Shown here: piece after piece, positions 16,698 to 26,371 of the stretch
Layout of the letters: each line of letters begins with the position of its first letter
How positions within the stretch are numbered: the first letter of the stretch is position 1
Translations under genes and position numbers: made by a program
Origin: Xenococcus sp. PCC 7305
Lineage (GTDB): Bacteria > Cyanobacteriota > Cyanobacteriia > Cyanobacteriales > Xenococcaceae
Assembly: GCF_000332055.1 (NCBI RefSeq)
Contig: NZ_ALVZ01000182.1
Span: 1-42,346, forward strand
Direction of reading: 5' to 3'
DNA length: 42,346 nucleotides
Notes under the pieces: model-generated
Seen by the model: only the letters and a program-made list of their open reading frames with translations
Databases searched by the model: none
What the model was told of the DNA's origin: nothing

Positions 16698-18743
16698 TTA
16701 TGACGTGATTTTTTTGGTACTTCTCTTGCGCTTAGTTTTCTGAGGTCGTAGCGAGTTTTGCGAAATATCATCGAAAACGGGAATCGTAAAATGGAATTGG
16801 CTACCCTGATTTTTTCCTGGGGATTCGGCCCAGATTTTACCGCCCCAACCATTAACAATTTGTCGGCAAATCGCTAATCCTAAACCTGTTCCCCCAGCAC
16901 TGCGGCGTAGGGAACCTTCTTCCTGATAAAAGCGATCAAAAACAGTTTCTAGAGAACCTGGTTCGATTCCTCGGCCAGTGTCTGATATTGTCACCTCAAG
17001 TTTACTGGGACTATTTTTAGCTACTTCAATAGTGATCCGACCATCTTCTTGGGTAAATTTACAGGCATTGTCTAATAATTTCGCCAGAACTTCGACTAAC
17101 CATTCTCCATCAGCTTGTACTAGGGGCAATTGGTCAGGAACTTTATTTGCGATCGCAGGAATCTTTTGGGAATGAACCCGCGATCGCACATGACTCAGAG
17201 ATAGGTCAACACATTCGTTCATCGATAAAGGTTCGAGATTCCATTCGACACGTCCACTTTCGAGACGAGAAAGAGTCAAAAAATCCTGGACTAAATTCCT
17301 CATTCTCGCAGCATCAGATAGGGCAGTATCCAACATCACCTGACGTAGTTCTTCTGGCATATCGGGTTCTGTTGCCAGACTTTCTAGACAGACTTGAATC
17401 GTTGACAACGGAGTACGGAGTTCATGACCTGTAATCGCTACCAAATTAGAACGGGTACGATCCAGGGCAGCTAACTGCTCATTTAGTTCTTCGAGATTAG
17501 CATAGGACTCAGCCTGAATCAGAGCGACACCCACTTGAGTTGCGATCGCATCTACTAAAGCTACTTCATCGGGTTTCCAAATAATTGGTTCAGCTTCGCA
17601 ATGATGTAATTCCATCATTCCTAATAGATGGTCTTGGTAGAGAACAGGAACTAATAACCAAGAAGAAATAGAGCAAGTTTTAACTAAGTTTTGCAGATAT
17701 TTTCCCGACTCTTGATTGTCAGATTTTTGGCCTAAGCGACTATCTTGTCTGGCATTGTCAATACTCAGAGCTGCCCTCAATTCGACAACCTCTTCAACCA
17801 GGGGATTGTTTTTCAGTTGCCAAGTTTTTCCTTTAATAGATTTAATACCTGGACGAGTAAATTCATGATCAATAATAGCGGTAGAAGCTTTTTCATTACA
17901 GCGATAAACAATACAGCGACATACTCCTAATCCTTCTCCCAGTTTTTGGACTGCCACCTGCAAGATTTCCTCTGTATCCAGAGATCTTCTAATGGAGTCT
18001 GTAACCGAATTGAGCAATTGTTCTCGCTGTTGTTTAATGGCTAAAGATTTATTTGCTTTTAGCAGCTTATATTGGCCCGCTTGGAGATAACTAACCAATC
18101 TCTGTACAAAGGGATCGGGATTGTTGTGAATAGAATCCCCTAATTGAGGTGAAGAAGAAGAAGATTCTGTGGGGAAAACCATCAAAGACAAATACTCTTG
18201 ACGTGCCTGAGCGATTTTCTTGGCTAATTCCGGTCGGTAGATCAGAATTTTTTCTAATAAAATCTCTGCCGCTTTGAGGCTGACATGAGGATCAAAAGTC
18301 CAAATCCCCTCGAAACGACGGCTACTATCCATTGCTAAGCTAGCTTTGGTATGAGGTGCGGTAGCTGATTTTTCTTCGCAAACCAGACAACTAATATAGT
18401 TTTTTCCGATAACGATCAAATGCCATTCTTGAGCTAGAGAATCGCTAGGCTCAAAGGCAATAGTCTCGTAGATATCAGAATTATTGGTAAAGTCTGCTTC
18501 TGGTGCTGCTAAAACATATACCTGATCACTCTTGTTGGCAATCCTTCTGTACCGATGGGCTTCTTGACGATAAAATCGTTCTCTTTGAAAACTCGCAATG
18601 ACCAGAGGAGCATCAGAACCTGCTAATACTCGATCTTCCATGGCATGAGACAAGGCAGTCAGTGAAGATTTAAAGTACATTTGTGGTCGCCAATCTGGAA
18701 AAAACTCTAACAATTGACCGACCACAGATTTTGGTTTGCTCAT
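16698..18743 (-). CDS. DICT-GAF sensor histidine kinase
   Basis: 681 residues, soluble (no membrane span). Order of domains: an N-terminal DICT sensory domain (about 10-180), a GAF domain (about 245-410, containing the Cys pair in GVCRCIVYRC), HisKA dimerisation domain with phosphoacceptor His440 in TGHELRTPL, and HATPase with N-box in LLDNACKF (N559), DTGRGIEPG (588-596) and GTGLGLAI (618-625). DICT domains are cyanobacterial and often accompany photoreceptor or two-component proteins. The GAF Cys pattern is not the usual bilin-attachment motif, so I would not call it a phytochrome. No response regulator is adjacent, so this is an orphan kinase. Confidence 0.93.
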   Translation of the reverse strand: MSKPKSVVGQLLEFFPDWRPQMYFKSSLTALSHAMEDRVLAGSDAPLVIASFQRERFYRQEAHRYRRIANKSDQVYVLAAPEADFTNNSDIYETIAFEPSDSLAQEWHLIVIGKNYISCLVCEEKSATAPHTKASLAMDSSRRFEGIWTFDPHVSLKAAEILLEKILIYRPELAKKIAQARQEYLSLMVFPTESSSSSPQLGDSIHNNPDPFVQRLVSYLQAGQYKLLKANKSLAIKQQREQLLNSVTDSIRRSLDTEEILQVAVQKLGEGLGVCRCIVYRCNEKASTAIIDHEFTRPGIKSIKGKTWQLKNNPLVEEVVELRAALSIDNARQDSRLGQKSDNQESGKYLQNLVKTCSISSWLLVPVLYQDHLLGMMELHHCEAEPIIWKPDEVALVDAIATQVGVALIQAESYANLEELNEQLAALDRTRSNLVAITGHELRTPLSTIQVCLESLATEPDMPEELRQVMLDTALSDAARMRNLVQDFLTLSRLESGRVEWNLEPLSMNECVDLSLSHVRSRVHSQKIPAIANKVPDQLPLVQADGEWLVEVLAKLLDNACKFTQEDGRITIEVAKNSPSKLEVTISDTGRGIEPGSLETVFDRFYQEEGSLRRSAGGTGLGLAICRQIVNGWGGKIWAESPGKNQGSQFHFTIPVFDDISQNSLRPQKTKRKRSTKKITS

Positions 18744-18965
18744 GAAAAAAGGATTATAAGAAAAATTTCGTGACCTAAGATTTCTGGATTCAACACCAAC
18801 AACTTAAACAATCTTACATTTTTATTGTGGTTCGATTATTCTCTCTATGACTATCCTACAGAAATTTCGCTATCTTTATTAACCAAATTCAGGTTCTATA
18901 AACAATCATTATGGTTTATTCTTCCCAACTAAATTCGAGAAATTACGAATATTGGCGATGAGTAA

Positions 18966-20990
18966 CTATTGATGAGGCATTTTTTTACTGCCAGCTGAAT
19001 ATTTTAATTGATAACTCAAGCTCAATAGTTTTAGCCAAGTACTCGGATATTTTTCTTCCATCCAAGATTGGGAATTGTTTAACCAACCAGGTAGCCAACT
19101 GCCCAGCAAAGATTTCCGAACGGCATCAATGCTAAATGCCCAATAAGATCCTAACCAGCGCAAAAGATCCTTACTGCCTGCCATTTGCCAAATCCACCAG
19201 AGTAAGGCCGGGTTTTTCCGTGCTGCAATTAAAGCAAGCTTAGTAAATGTAACCCAATCAGCACGATCCTTGATAAAGTTATCGGCTATTTCAGGGTTTT
19301 GCTCCTCTAGTAGACCGAAAAAGGTATTAAGCATGGAGTTAATCCGCTGAGGTGGCAGGATTTTATTAGTTGGCACCATCATGCCCTTGGAAAATAACCA
19401 AGTAACAGAAATATTACTTTGATAAGCCCGAATCTGGCTCAAATGTTGGGCTGTTAGCAGATCATGTTTGAGGGCTGTATCGAGTAGGCTCGTGAGTCGC
19501 TCTAAATTTCTGACTAGGGAGCCAAAACCAGTAAAGATTAAGGGTGACTGGAGAGATGCCGCATCCCCGATCGCGAGGAGACGGTCAAAGGAGACATTGC
19601 GATCGCGATCGCTAGTACTAAAATGACCAGGTATATAACCAAAAGTGGCTTTTTTCCAGACCAGCTCTTCCATATTGCAACGACGATATTCTGGCAGAAT
19701 ATTAAAGAAATCTTCGTACATCTCCAACAAAGAACCTGGATTCTCGGGATTAACTTGATGATAGTGGAAAAGATAAAAAGTTAATTCTCCATTACCCGCA
19801 GGAAATAATTCCCAAATTAATTGTCTGCCCCGAGATATATCACCGTGGGAATTTAAAACATCTCCATATTGTTCATCCCATACCTCGGGGGCAAAGCCTT
19901 TTTCAATCACGGCTCCGACTGTCGGGCAAACACTATCAAAGGTTCTGCTGCCATTAAGTTGCCAAGCAATGGGGGAAGCTGTTCCCATGGCATCCAGCAA
20001 CAATCTTCCGGTAACTTGTTGCGATTCTTGGTTCTTTAAATTGACTAATTCTACGCTCACCTCTTGATCAGAGATCTCAGCGCGAATAAATTCGGTTTCA
20101 TCCCAAATTTCGCCTCCTGCTTGCACTAATTTTGCCCCACAGAATTTGAGTAGTTTTTCTGAGTCGATGGCAATATTCAATACTTTAGGCGTATATAACA
20201 CTGGTGCTTTAAGATGTTCTGGATTGTAAGCATCAAAAAACTTGCTAAACCCATCCTTATATTCTGCGGCAATGACATTTTCAAAATCTTCCGGGGTAAA
20301 TAAACCTAAATTAATCAGACTCTGAAATTCATCACGGGAAATATTCCACTCCCGATTCATGCGACCAAAAGGTAGTCTTTCTACCAGTAAAACGCGATAA
20401 CCTTTTTGAGCCATAATCGCTGCATGAATGACACCCAAAGCTCCACCAATATAAATAAGATCGTATTTCTGCTGACTCTGGGGCTCTAGTTGGGTTTTTT
20501 TATCATTATTTTTGAAGACCACTTCCTTGGGCTGCTGAGGATTTTTGACCCCTTCGCGCCAGCGTTTTTCCCACCAATAAACACGGTTGAGATCATATTC
20601 TCCCTTGGGAAATTTCTGGAAATATTTTACGGTCTGAGGATAGTAGGGAGCTAATGCTTCAAAAATTGATTGTTGATTTAAATTTATTGCTGGTGGTTCT
20701 GGGTAGGTTGGGGGGAATACTATTCGGAGATTCTTAACCAAGGAGTTCTTGATTTGAGAAATACCTTTAATTGTTGAGGTTCCCCACTGAAACATTTTGA
20801 GATAGGTAGTGCGTTGCACTGTCCAGACAAATATCGATAACTCACTATCGGATTGGGAAGTGAATTGCAGACGAATTCCGTCAGGAGTTATGAGCTTGGT
20901 AACATTTTGCGGTTGCCATGTCTGATGTAACCAATTGCGCACAGCATCAATATCAGTGGTCGGAACTTCTATATAGAGGATTTCTTTCAT
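18966..20990 (-). CDS. cruA: CruA-type lycopene cyclase, FAD-dependent
   Basis: 674 residues. An N-terminal extension of about 170 residues, seen in cyanobacterial CruA, precedes the flavin-binding Rossmann motif IYIGGALGVIHAA (about 180-192). It continues with VERLPFGRMNREWNISRDEF, which contains the EWNISR signature shared by CruA and its paralogue CruP. The block DAMGTASPIAWQLNGSR and the GDAASLQSPLIFTGFGSLVRN segment are the other family hallmarks. CruA cyclises the ends of lycopene to make beta- or gamma-carotene. The FGRMNREWNIS context and large size favour CruA over CruP (which is shorter). The gene stands alone; a heptamer repeat sits just upstream of its start. Confidence 0.8.
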   Translation of the reverse strand: MKEILYIEVPTTDIDAVRNWLHQTWQPQNVTKLITPDGIRLQFTSQSDSELSIFVWTVQRTTYLKMFQWGTSTIKGISQIKNSLVKNLRIVFPPTYPEPPAINLNQQSIFEALAPYYPQTVKYFQKFPKGEYDLNRVYWWEKRWREGVKNPQQPKEVVFKNNDKKTQLEPQSQQKYDLIYIGGALGVIHAAIMAQKGYRVLLVERLPFGRMNREWNISRDEFQSLINLGLFTPEDFENVIAAEYKDGFSKFFDAYNPEHLKAPVLYTPKVLNIAIDSEKLLKFCGAKLVQAGGEIWDETEFIRAEISDQEVSVELVNLKNQESQQVTGRLLLDAMGTASPIAWQLNGSRTFDSVCPTVGAVIEKGFAPEVWDEQYGDVLNSHGDISRGRQLIWELFPAGNGELTFYLFHYHQVNPENPGSLLEMYEDFFNILPEYRRCNMEELVWKKATFGYIPGHFSTSDRDRNVSFDRLLAIGDAASLQSPLIFTGFGSLVRNLERLTSLLDTALKHDLLTAQHLSQIRAYQSNISVTWLFSKGMMVPTNKILPPQRINSMLNTFFGLLEEQNPEIADNFIKDRADWVTFTKLALIAARKNPALLWWIWQMAGSKDLLRWLGSYWAFSIDAVRKSLLGSWLPGWLNNSQSWMEEKYPSTWLKLLSLSYQLKYSAGSKKMPHQ

Positions 20991-20996
20991 TTTTTA

Positions 20997-21029
20997 ACCT
21001 AAAACCTACCACCTAAAACCTAACACCTG
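20997..21029. repeat. Short tandem repeat, CCTAACA family
   Basis: Degenerate units AACCTAAA, ACCTACC, ACCTAAA, ACCTAACA occur in the spacer between the cruA start and the next gene. The same family forms the longer array at 36567-36621. Confidence 0.65.
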
Positions 21030-21080
21030 TCCTGAACTAAAAAATATCAATATTATCCGAACAATAAATGTTATTTAACT

Positions 21081-21311
21081 ATGAATTATACTATTCCAGC
21101 TACCACAGAAGAGATTTTAGCCCTCAGTGATAAGTCCATTAATGAAGATATTATTATTACTGCGATCGCAGGAGTAATTGGCATCGCGAGAAAAAAAGGT
21201 CAATCCTTAGAAGATGTGCAACAACAGGTTTTGCAAGATGATTTGATTCTCGATGTCATACAACGTCGTTGGTTAAAAGATTGGATCGCTAAAGCTTGGG
21301 AAAGAGTTTGA
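21081..21311 (+). CDS. Small conserved cyanobacterial protein, unknown function
   Basis: 76 residues, soluble, largely helical, with an acidic N-terminal half and a Trp-rich C-terminus (RRWLKDWIAKAWERV). It has the look of a real conserved protein: normal codon use, a HIP1 site in frame, no low complexity. I do not recognise a named family. It is divergent from cruA (90-bp gap) and followed by a GGATGAA repeat tract. No function is claimed. Confidence 0.7.
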   Translation: MNYTIPATTEEILALSDKSINEDIIITAIAGVIGIARKKGQSLEDVQQQVLQDDLILDVIQRRWLKDWIAKAWERV

Positions 21312-21377
21312 GGGATGAAGAATAAGGGATGAAGGATGAGGGATAAAGGATAAAGGATGAAGGATGAGGGATGAGGA
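21311..21377. repeat. Short tandem repeat, GGATGAA family
   Basis: About nine degenerate heptamers (GGGATGA, GGATGAA, GGATAAA) fill the whole spacer between the small conserved gene and rfbC, beginning at the stop codon. This is a classic cyanobacterial STRR. Confidence 0.85.
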
Positions 21378-21388
21378 TTTTAGAATCG

Positions 21389-21934
21389 TTAGGGAAAGAC
21401 TTCGGCTTCTTTGAGGGTTGGGGCAGATTTGTCTTTGGCAGATAGGATGGGTTCTTCTGGGATTTGCCAGTCAATATTCAGTTCTGGATCATTCCACAGA
21501 ATCGAACGTTCATATTCTGGAGCATAATAATCAGTGGTTTTATAAAGAAAATCCGCTGTTTCAGAAAGCACAACAAAACCATGGGCAAACCCTGGCGGAA
21601 CCCAAAACTGTCTTTTGTTTTCAGCACTCAACAAACAGCTTACCCATTGACCAAAAGTAGCGGAGCTTTTTCTGATATCTACTGCCACATCAAGAACTTC
21701 TCCTGCTACTACGCGGACTAATTTTCCTTGGGCTTGCTGAATTTGATAATGGAGACCACGGAGCACATTCCTGCGCGATCGCGAGTGATTGTCCTGGACA
21801 AACTGAGTTGTAAATCCTGTGGCATCAACAAATTTTTGAGAATTAAAACTTTCCATGAAAAATCCGCGATCGTCGCCAAACACCTTTGGCTCAATAATTA
21901 CAATATCGGGTATTTTCGTTTTTATGATGTTCAT
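21389..21934 (-). CDS. rfbC: dTDP-4-dehydrorhamnose 3,5-epimerase
   Basis: 181 residues, cupin fold. It converts dTDP-4-keto-6-deoxyglucose to the 4-keto-rhamnose form in dTDP-L-rhamnose synthesis. The family motifs are visible: FGDDRGFFMESF (about 19-30), QDNHSRSRRNVLRGLHYQ (about 47-64, with catalytic His62) and PPGFAHGFVVLSETADFLYKTT (about 118-140), then a YAPE motif with the conserved Tyr. The full length matches RfbC. Other rml genes are not in the window. The C-terminal tail beyond residue 168 is short and poorly conserved. Flanked by repeats on both sides. Confidence 0.95.
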   Translation of the reverse strand: MNIIKTKIPDIVIIEPKVFGDDRGFFMESFNSQKFVDATGFTTQFVQDNHSRSRRNVLRGLHYQIQQAQGKLVRVVAGEVLDVAVDIRKSSATFGQWVSCLLSAENKRQFWVPPGFAHGFVVLSETADFLYKTTDYYAPEYERSILWNDPELNIDWQIPEEPILSAKDKSAPTLKEAEVFP

Positions 21935-21938
21935 TGAT

Positions 21939-21980
21939 TGGGGAATGGGGAACAGGGAATGGGGAATAGGGAACAGGAAA
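21939..21980. repeat. Short tandem repeat, GGGGAATAGGGAACA
   Basis: Five to six alternating GGGGAAT / GGGAACA units lie directly upstream of the rfbC start (minus strand) and in the 3' region of the small gene at 21984-22091. Confidence 0.8.
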
Positions 21981-21983
21981 TAG

Positions 21984-22091
21984 CTATTTTTTCCACGGTA
22001 ATTTGGTACCCATTTCAGTCAAGGCTGAAAAAACAAGATAGAGGATCAGACAAGCTATTCCTGCTACAAAGGGAACTAGATCATGCTGCAT
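21984..22091 (-). CDS. 35-residue single-span membrane protein
   Basis: Very small gene read directly from the minus strand: ATG at 22091, TAG at 21984. The product begins MQHDLVPFVAGIACLILYLV, has one hydrophobic span (about residues 6-24), a short polar turn containing ALTEMGTKLPW, and ends in two Lys. This looks like a low-molecular-mass thylakoid subunit in size and layout, but I cannot match it to a named one (PetN, PsaM, PsbX, Psb30 are excluded by sequence). It is divergent from icd with about 215 bp between. The ribosome binding site is weak. Treat as a hypothetical protein. Confidence 0.5.
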   Translation of the reverse strand: MQHDLVPFVAGIACLILYLVFSALTEMGTKLPWKK

Positions 22092-22305
22092 AAATATTAG
22101 TCTATTTATATGAAGATTGGTTAATCCTCACTGTACTTGATTTGGAATGTTGTTCAAGAGTTATTCAGGATTTGATCGCGCCAGAGGAGAAATGGAAGTT
22201 TTAAGCACAAAATTTCTGGTGTGCTTTGCTATTATTCTTGCTGCACCGAGTCTAATCTTTTGAGACAATAGTGATTCGCCTTAAATTTGCAGGATTTTAT
22301 TTTTT

Positions 22306-23727
22306 ATGTTCGACAAACTAACCGTACCCACCACAGGCACTAAAGTCACCTTCAAAGATGGCAAACCAATCGTGCCTGATGATCCGATTATTCCTTTTAT
22401 TCGTGGTGATGGGACAGGAGTAGATATTTGGCCTGCTACCGAGAAAGTTATTGATGCTGCAGTAGCTAAAGCCTATGAGGGAAAACGCAAGATCAACTGG
22501 TTTAAAGTCTATGCTGGGGATGAAGCTTGCGAGCAATATGGTACTTTTCAGTATTTGCCCCAAGATACGCTCAAGGCCATAGAAGAATATAAAATTGCAA
22601 TTAAAGGCCCTTTAACAACACCTGTCGGCGGTGGCATCCGCTCTCTTAATGTCGCCCTCAGACAAATCTTCAATCTCTATGCTTGTGTTCGTCCTAGTCG
22701 CTATTATCCAGGAACGCCTTCTCCCCATAAAAATCCCGAAAAACTGGATGTAATTATCTATCGGGAAAATACTGAAGATATTTACCTAGGAATTGAATGG
22801 CGCAAAGATGACCCGATTGGGGCAAAATTAATCAACTTACTCAATACAGAATTAATTCCTGCTACTGCTGAACATGGGGACAAACAGATTCCTCTGGATG
22901 CGGGCATTGGAATTAAGCCAATCAGTAAAACTGGATCTCAAAGATTGGTAAGAAAAGCCATTGAAAATGCCCTCAGACTACCTAAAGAGAAACAACAGGT
23001 TACTTTAGTTCATAAGGGCAATATTATGAAATATACCGAGGGTGCTTTTCGTGATTGGGGTTACGAACTAGCAACAACGGAATTTCGTGAACAATGTGTC
23101 ACCGAAAAAGAATCTTGGATTATCAGTAATAAAGAAGCTGACCCAGATATTAGCTTGGAAGCCAATGCGCGGAAAATTTCGCCAGGATATGATGCTCTAA
23201 CGCCGGAGAAACAGAAACAAATTTGCCAAGAAGTAGCCTCTGTAATTGATGAGATTTGGGCAACTCATGGCGACGGCAAATGGCAAGATAAAGTTATGGT
23301 CAACGATCGCATTGCCGACAGTATCTTCCAACAAATTCAAACTCGTCCCGATGAATATTCGATTTTGGCAACCATGAATCTTAACGGTGATTATCTCTCC
23401 GATGCCGCGGCTGCTATTGTCGGTGGATTGGGCATGAGTCCTGGAGCCAATATTGGAGACAATTGCGCTATTTTTGAGGCTACCCACGGAACTGCTCCCA
23501 AACATGCTGGTTTAGATCGAATTAATCCTGGCTCAGTAATGTTATCCGGGGTGATGATGCTGAACTTTATGGGCTGGCAAGAAGCCGCAACCTTAATTCA
23601 ACAAGGATTGGCCAGTGCGATCGCCGATAGCAAAGTCACCTACGACTTAGCTAGACTAATGGAGCCAGCCGTCGAACCACTAAAATGCTCTGAATTTGCC
23701 GATGCTATAGTTAGTTACTTCGCTTGA
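22306..23727 (+). CDS. icd: NADP-dependent isocitrate dehydrogenase
   Basis: 473 residues, the size of cyanobacterial Icd (longer than E. coli's 416). It makes 2-oxoglutarate, the carbon skeleton for nitrogen assimilation. Conserved segments: [15 protein letters not shown] (about 29-43), the substrate-binding [13 protein letters not shown] (about 106-118), [15 protein letters not shown] (about 151-165), the catalytic [21 protein letters not shown], and [14 protein letters not shown] followed by [12 protein letters not shown]. An extra region between these accounts for the length. In cyanobacteria icd is often NtcA-controlled; I looked for GTA-N8-TAC upstream and did not find one. Nothing links it to the neighbours. 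Confidence 0.97.
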   Translation: MFDKLTVPTTGTKVTFKDGKPIVPDDPIIPFIRGDGTGVDIWPATEKVIDAAVAKAYEGKRKINWFKVYAGDEACEQYGTFQYLPQDTLKAIEEYKIAIKGPLTTPVGGGIRSLNVALRQIFNLYACVRPSRYYPGTPSPHKNPEKLDVIIYRENTEDIYLGIEWRKDDPIGAKLINLLNTELIPATAEHGDKQIPLDAGIGIKPISKTGSQRLVRKAIENALRLPKEKQQVTLVHKGNIMKYTEGAFRDWGYELATTEFREQCVTEKESWIISNKEADPDISLEANARKISPGYDALTPEKQKQICQEVASVIDEIWATHGDGKWQDKVMVNDRIADSIFQQIQTRPDEYSILATMNLNGDYLSDAAAAIVGGLGMSPGANIGDNCAIFEATHGTAPKHAGLDRINPGSVMLSGVMMLNFMGWQEAATLIQQGLASAIADSKVTYDLARLMEPAVEPLKCSEFADAIVSYFA

Positions 23728-23984
23728 ACATGGAGATAAACTATTGAGTTAACTTAGGGTAATAGGGAATAAGATCATTTGATTTTTCAACTATTTTCTA
23801 TTGCCCACTAAATAGCATCCATATCATTTTTGGAATATAAAATAATAATGGTTCACTTAATGCCTTATTCAAAGCCTTTTGATATATTCTTTGATAATAC
23901 TCATTTGGCAGTAACATCAAGATACTGCTGGTATCTGTCAGCTTGTTCACACCAGTAGTAAAATCAACTCTACTTCGATAACCT

Positions 23985-25556
23985 ATGCCTGAATCTGATC
24001 TAGATCCAATAGGAGGACGTGACAAACCACGTGACGACGAAAAAATAGGAGGACGTTACCAAGTTGAAGAGGTCCTGAGAGAGACAGGTTTTTGTAAAAC
24101 TTATCTCGCCAAAGATACTCAGCTTCCTGGGGATCCTTTCTGTGTAGTTAAACAGCTACAACCCAAATCAAGTGAGGAGTTCGTCTTAGAAACTGCTAGG
24201 AGATTATTTGATAGTGAAGCAAAATTTCTTTACAAATTAGGTAACCATCCTCAAATCCCTCGTCTTTTGGCACATCTCGAGGTGAATGATCAGTTTTATT
24301 TGGTACAAGAATTTATCGAAGGCAAAGATCTAAGCCAAGAAGAGATTGCCGCCAATCCCAAGCCCTGGAATGAAACCGATATTCGACAATTTCTCATAGA
24401 TGTGCTGGGTATTTTGACTTTTGTTCATCAAAATAATGTCATTCATCGTGACATTAAGCCTTCTAATCTGATTCGCCAATCCGATGGCAAGATAGTTTTG
24501 ATCGATTTTGGGGCAGTCAAAGAGATTACCAATATAACTCTCACCGAAGGACAATCCAAGTTAAAGGAACTGACTGTCGCCATTGGGACGCCAGGTTATA
24601 TGCCGATAGAACAGCAAAATGGAGTTCCTAACTTCAATAGTGATATTTATGCTTTGGGAATGACAGCCGTTCATGCGATCACAGGGTTCCATCCAGATCA
24701 ATTACCTCGTTACGATACAGGGGAGATAAATTGGCAAGACCGAGCAAATTGCAGCCTTGAAATGGCGGCAATTCTCAATAAGATGATTAAAATTTCATCT
24801 TACCAACGCTATCAGAATACTAGTGAAGTTCTTGCTGATATTCAACAACTTCCTGGGCAAAAAAAGAACATAATAGACCCCAATGTTAGCCATTCACCTG
24901 GCAGCTCGTCAAAGATTAAGAAAATAGTTTTGTTTACAGGGATTTTTGCCATCTTAGGCATTGCTGCTTTCATTCCTAATATTTTGGGCGCGGTTAAAGC
25001 TTTAGGTCATTATGAGCGAGGACAACAGCTAACTGAAGCGGGAGACTATGAGAAAGCGATCGCTGAATATAACAAAGCCATTTCAATCAAGCCTAATTTT
25101 GCGATCGCCTGGACCAACAGAGGATTTGCCCAAGGAAAGTTGAGCCGACATTTAGATAAGTTTTCCTCCTGTGCTCAAGCAACCAATGTAGCCCCAAATT
25201 TTGCTGAAGCGTGGAACTGCAAAGGACTAGCCAGATTTGACCTCAAGCAATACGAACTAGCCTTGCAAGAATATGACCAAGCGATCGCAGTTGATGAAGA
25301 ATTCTATCGAGGTTGGTTTAATAAAGGTCAAGTATTAATCAAACTAGGTCGGTATGAGGAGGCAATTGCTGCAACCAGAAAAGTACTTGCGATTCAGCCG
25401 GATTATTTTTTGGCTTGGACGCAAATATGTAGTGCTTTTTTTGAATTACAGCAATATCAAGATGCTAAGACGAACTGTCAGCAATCCTTGGCTATTAAAA
25501 AAGACTATAAGCCAACAATTGAAATGATGAAGAAAATCCAACAAAAACTTCAATAG
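23985..25556 (+). CDS. Serine/threonine kinase with transmembrane span and TPR repeats
   Basis: 523 residues. The kinase domain (about 24-290) has Lys56 in VVKQL, HRDIKPSN with catalytic D156, and DFG at 174-176. The glycine-rich loop is degenerate: LRETGFCKTYLAKD replaces the usual GxGGFGxTYLAxD. A single membrane span lies at about 313-335, followed by four TPR-type repeats (about 340-520, with YEKAIAEYNKAISIKPN and KYELALQEYDQAI-like units). Cytoplasmic kinase and outside TPR domain is the likely topology, as in other cyanobacterial Pkn2-type kinases. A 12-base repeat (ATAGGAGGACGT) occurs twice near the start, at 24007 and 24045, giving IGGRD then IGGRY. Confidence 0.9.
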   Translation: MPESDLDPIGGRDKPRDDEKIGGRYQVEEVLRETGFCKTYLAKDTQLPGDPFCVVKQLQPKSSEEFVLETARRLFDSEAKFLYKLGNHPQIPRLLAHLEVNDQFYLVQEFIEGKDLSQEEIAANPKPWNETDIRQFLIDVLGILTFVHQNNVIHRDIKPSNLIRQSDGKIVLIDFGAVKEITNITLTEGQSKLKELTVAIGTPGYMPIEQQNGVPNFNSDIYALGMTAVHAITGFHPDQLPRYDTGEINWQDRANCSLEMAAILNKMIKISSYQRYQNTSEVLADIQQLPGQKKNIIDPNVSHSPGSSSKIKKIVLFTGIFAILGIAAFIPNILGAVKALGHYERGQQLTEAGDYEKAIAEYNKAISIKPNFAIAWTNRGFAQGKLSRHLDKFSSCAQATNVAPNFAEAWNCKGLARFDLKQYELALQEYDQAIAVDEEFYRGWFNKGQVLIKLGRYEEAIAATRKVLAIQPDYFLAWTQICSAFFELQQYQDAKTNCQQSLAIKKDYKPTIEMMKKIQQKLQ

Positions 25557-25582
25557 TCAAGGTAGACCTTGATCTACTGAGC

Positions 25583-26146
25583 TTATTTCAAATGTTTTGA
25601 CCCAAAAATCAGATCCAAAATGCTAATAGAGTAGGAAATTGATTGGACTCCTCTTTCATTAGAATCTGTGTCCACTTTGTTCTCTTGCAAATCTTTACTC
25701 AAAATCGCGGTTAAAAGACTGTTTGCCGTTTGCACAGGCTTCTCGGTAGGGGAAAGGGTAAATAGAACAGCTTCACAGCCAATCTCAGGATCGTTAGTTG
25801 CACAAACTGTAGGTAAGCCCCGTAGTTGATCTGCTCTAAAACTCAAAGTTTGAGATGAGCTAGCAGTTTCGGCATTATATTTTTCTGCCATATATTCATT
25901 TAAACTAACAGCTGCATCCTGACAAAGGTCTGTAGGATTAGCATCTAAGGATGCTAGCAAATCTTTGTGCCAATGAAAAATTGGTTTAGAATTGCCATCG
26001 AGTTGGGAAACAGTAACCGCAACCCCGTTATCATTAATACAAGCAAAGCTTGCCTCATTGGACGCTCCCGATTCTGCCATGGCGGGGGAAACTGCTGTCG
26101 CCATCACTCCTAATATTGTCAAGGAAGATATATGTTTAAGATTCAT
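25583..26146 (-). CDS. COP23-domain exported protein
   Basis: 187 residues. A signal peptide covers 1-24 (SPAMAES-type site). The mature domain has the COP23 pattern: FACINDNGVAVTV, PIFHWHKDLL, NPTDLCQDAAVSLNEYM, LPTVCATNDPEIGCEAVLFTLSPTEKP, with four Cys that could form two disulfides. COP23 was first described as a circadian-oscillating protein in a unicellular cyanobacterium; the family is periplasmic or membrane-associated and its function is unknown. The C-terminus (SYSISILDLIFGSK) may be a short amphipathic helix. It is convergent with the kinase gene (26-bp gap) and divergent from the ABC ATPase gene. Confidence 0.85.
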   Translation of the reverse strand: MNLKHISSLTILGVMATAVSPAMAESGASNEASFACINDNGVAVTVSQLDGNSKPIFHWHKDLLASLDANPTDLCQDAAVSLNEYMAEKYNAETASSSQTLSFRADQLRGLPTVCATNDPEIGCEAVLFTLSPTEKPVQTANSLLTAILSKDLQENKVDTDSNERGVQSISYSISILDLIFGSKHLK

Positions 26147-26371
26147 GACTTACTCCTTAAAATTTTATAGATTAACTACCCTTCGGATCGCTACGCCCTC
26201 ATATACACACAGTATATATATGTTTAATCATATAACTTATGCCAAGATATGATTCGTCTTATTTATTTTATTTATTGATTTTTGGTTATTCCTTCAAAAA
26301 GATTATTATGTAGCGAGTTTCTCTATCTATCTCAATGATTCTATTCTAAGGAATTTTATAATTGTTAACGT

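Noticed and set aside
22092-22305. Possible NtcA site upstream of icd
   Set aside because: Searched for GTA-N8-TAC; none found in the spacer. NtcA control is not supported here.
23798-24025. Minus-strand frame of 75 codons upstream of the Ser/Thr kinase
   Set aside because: Begins with TTG inside the kinase gene. Only the last 40 codons lie in the spacer; they look protein-like but have no family match and no ribosome binding site that I can defend.
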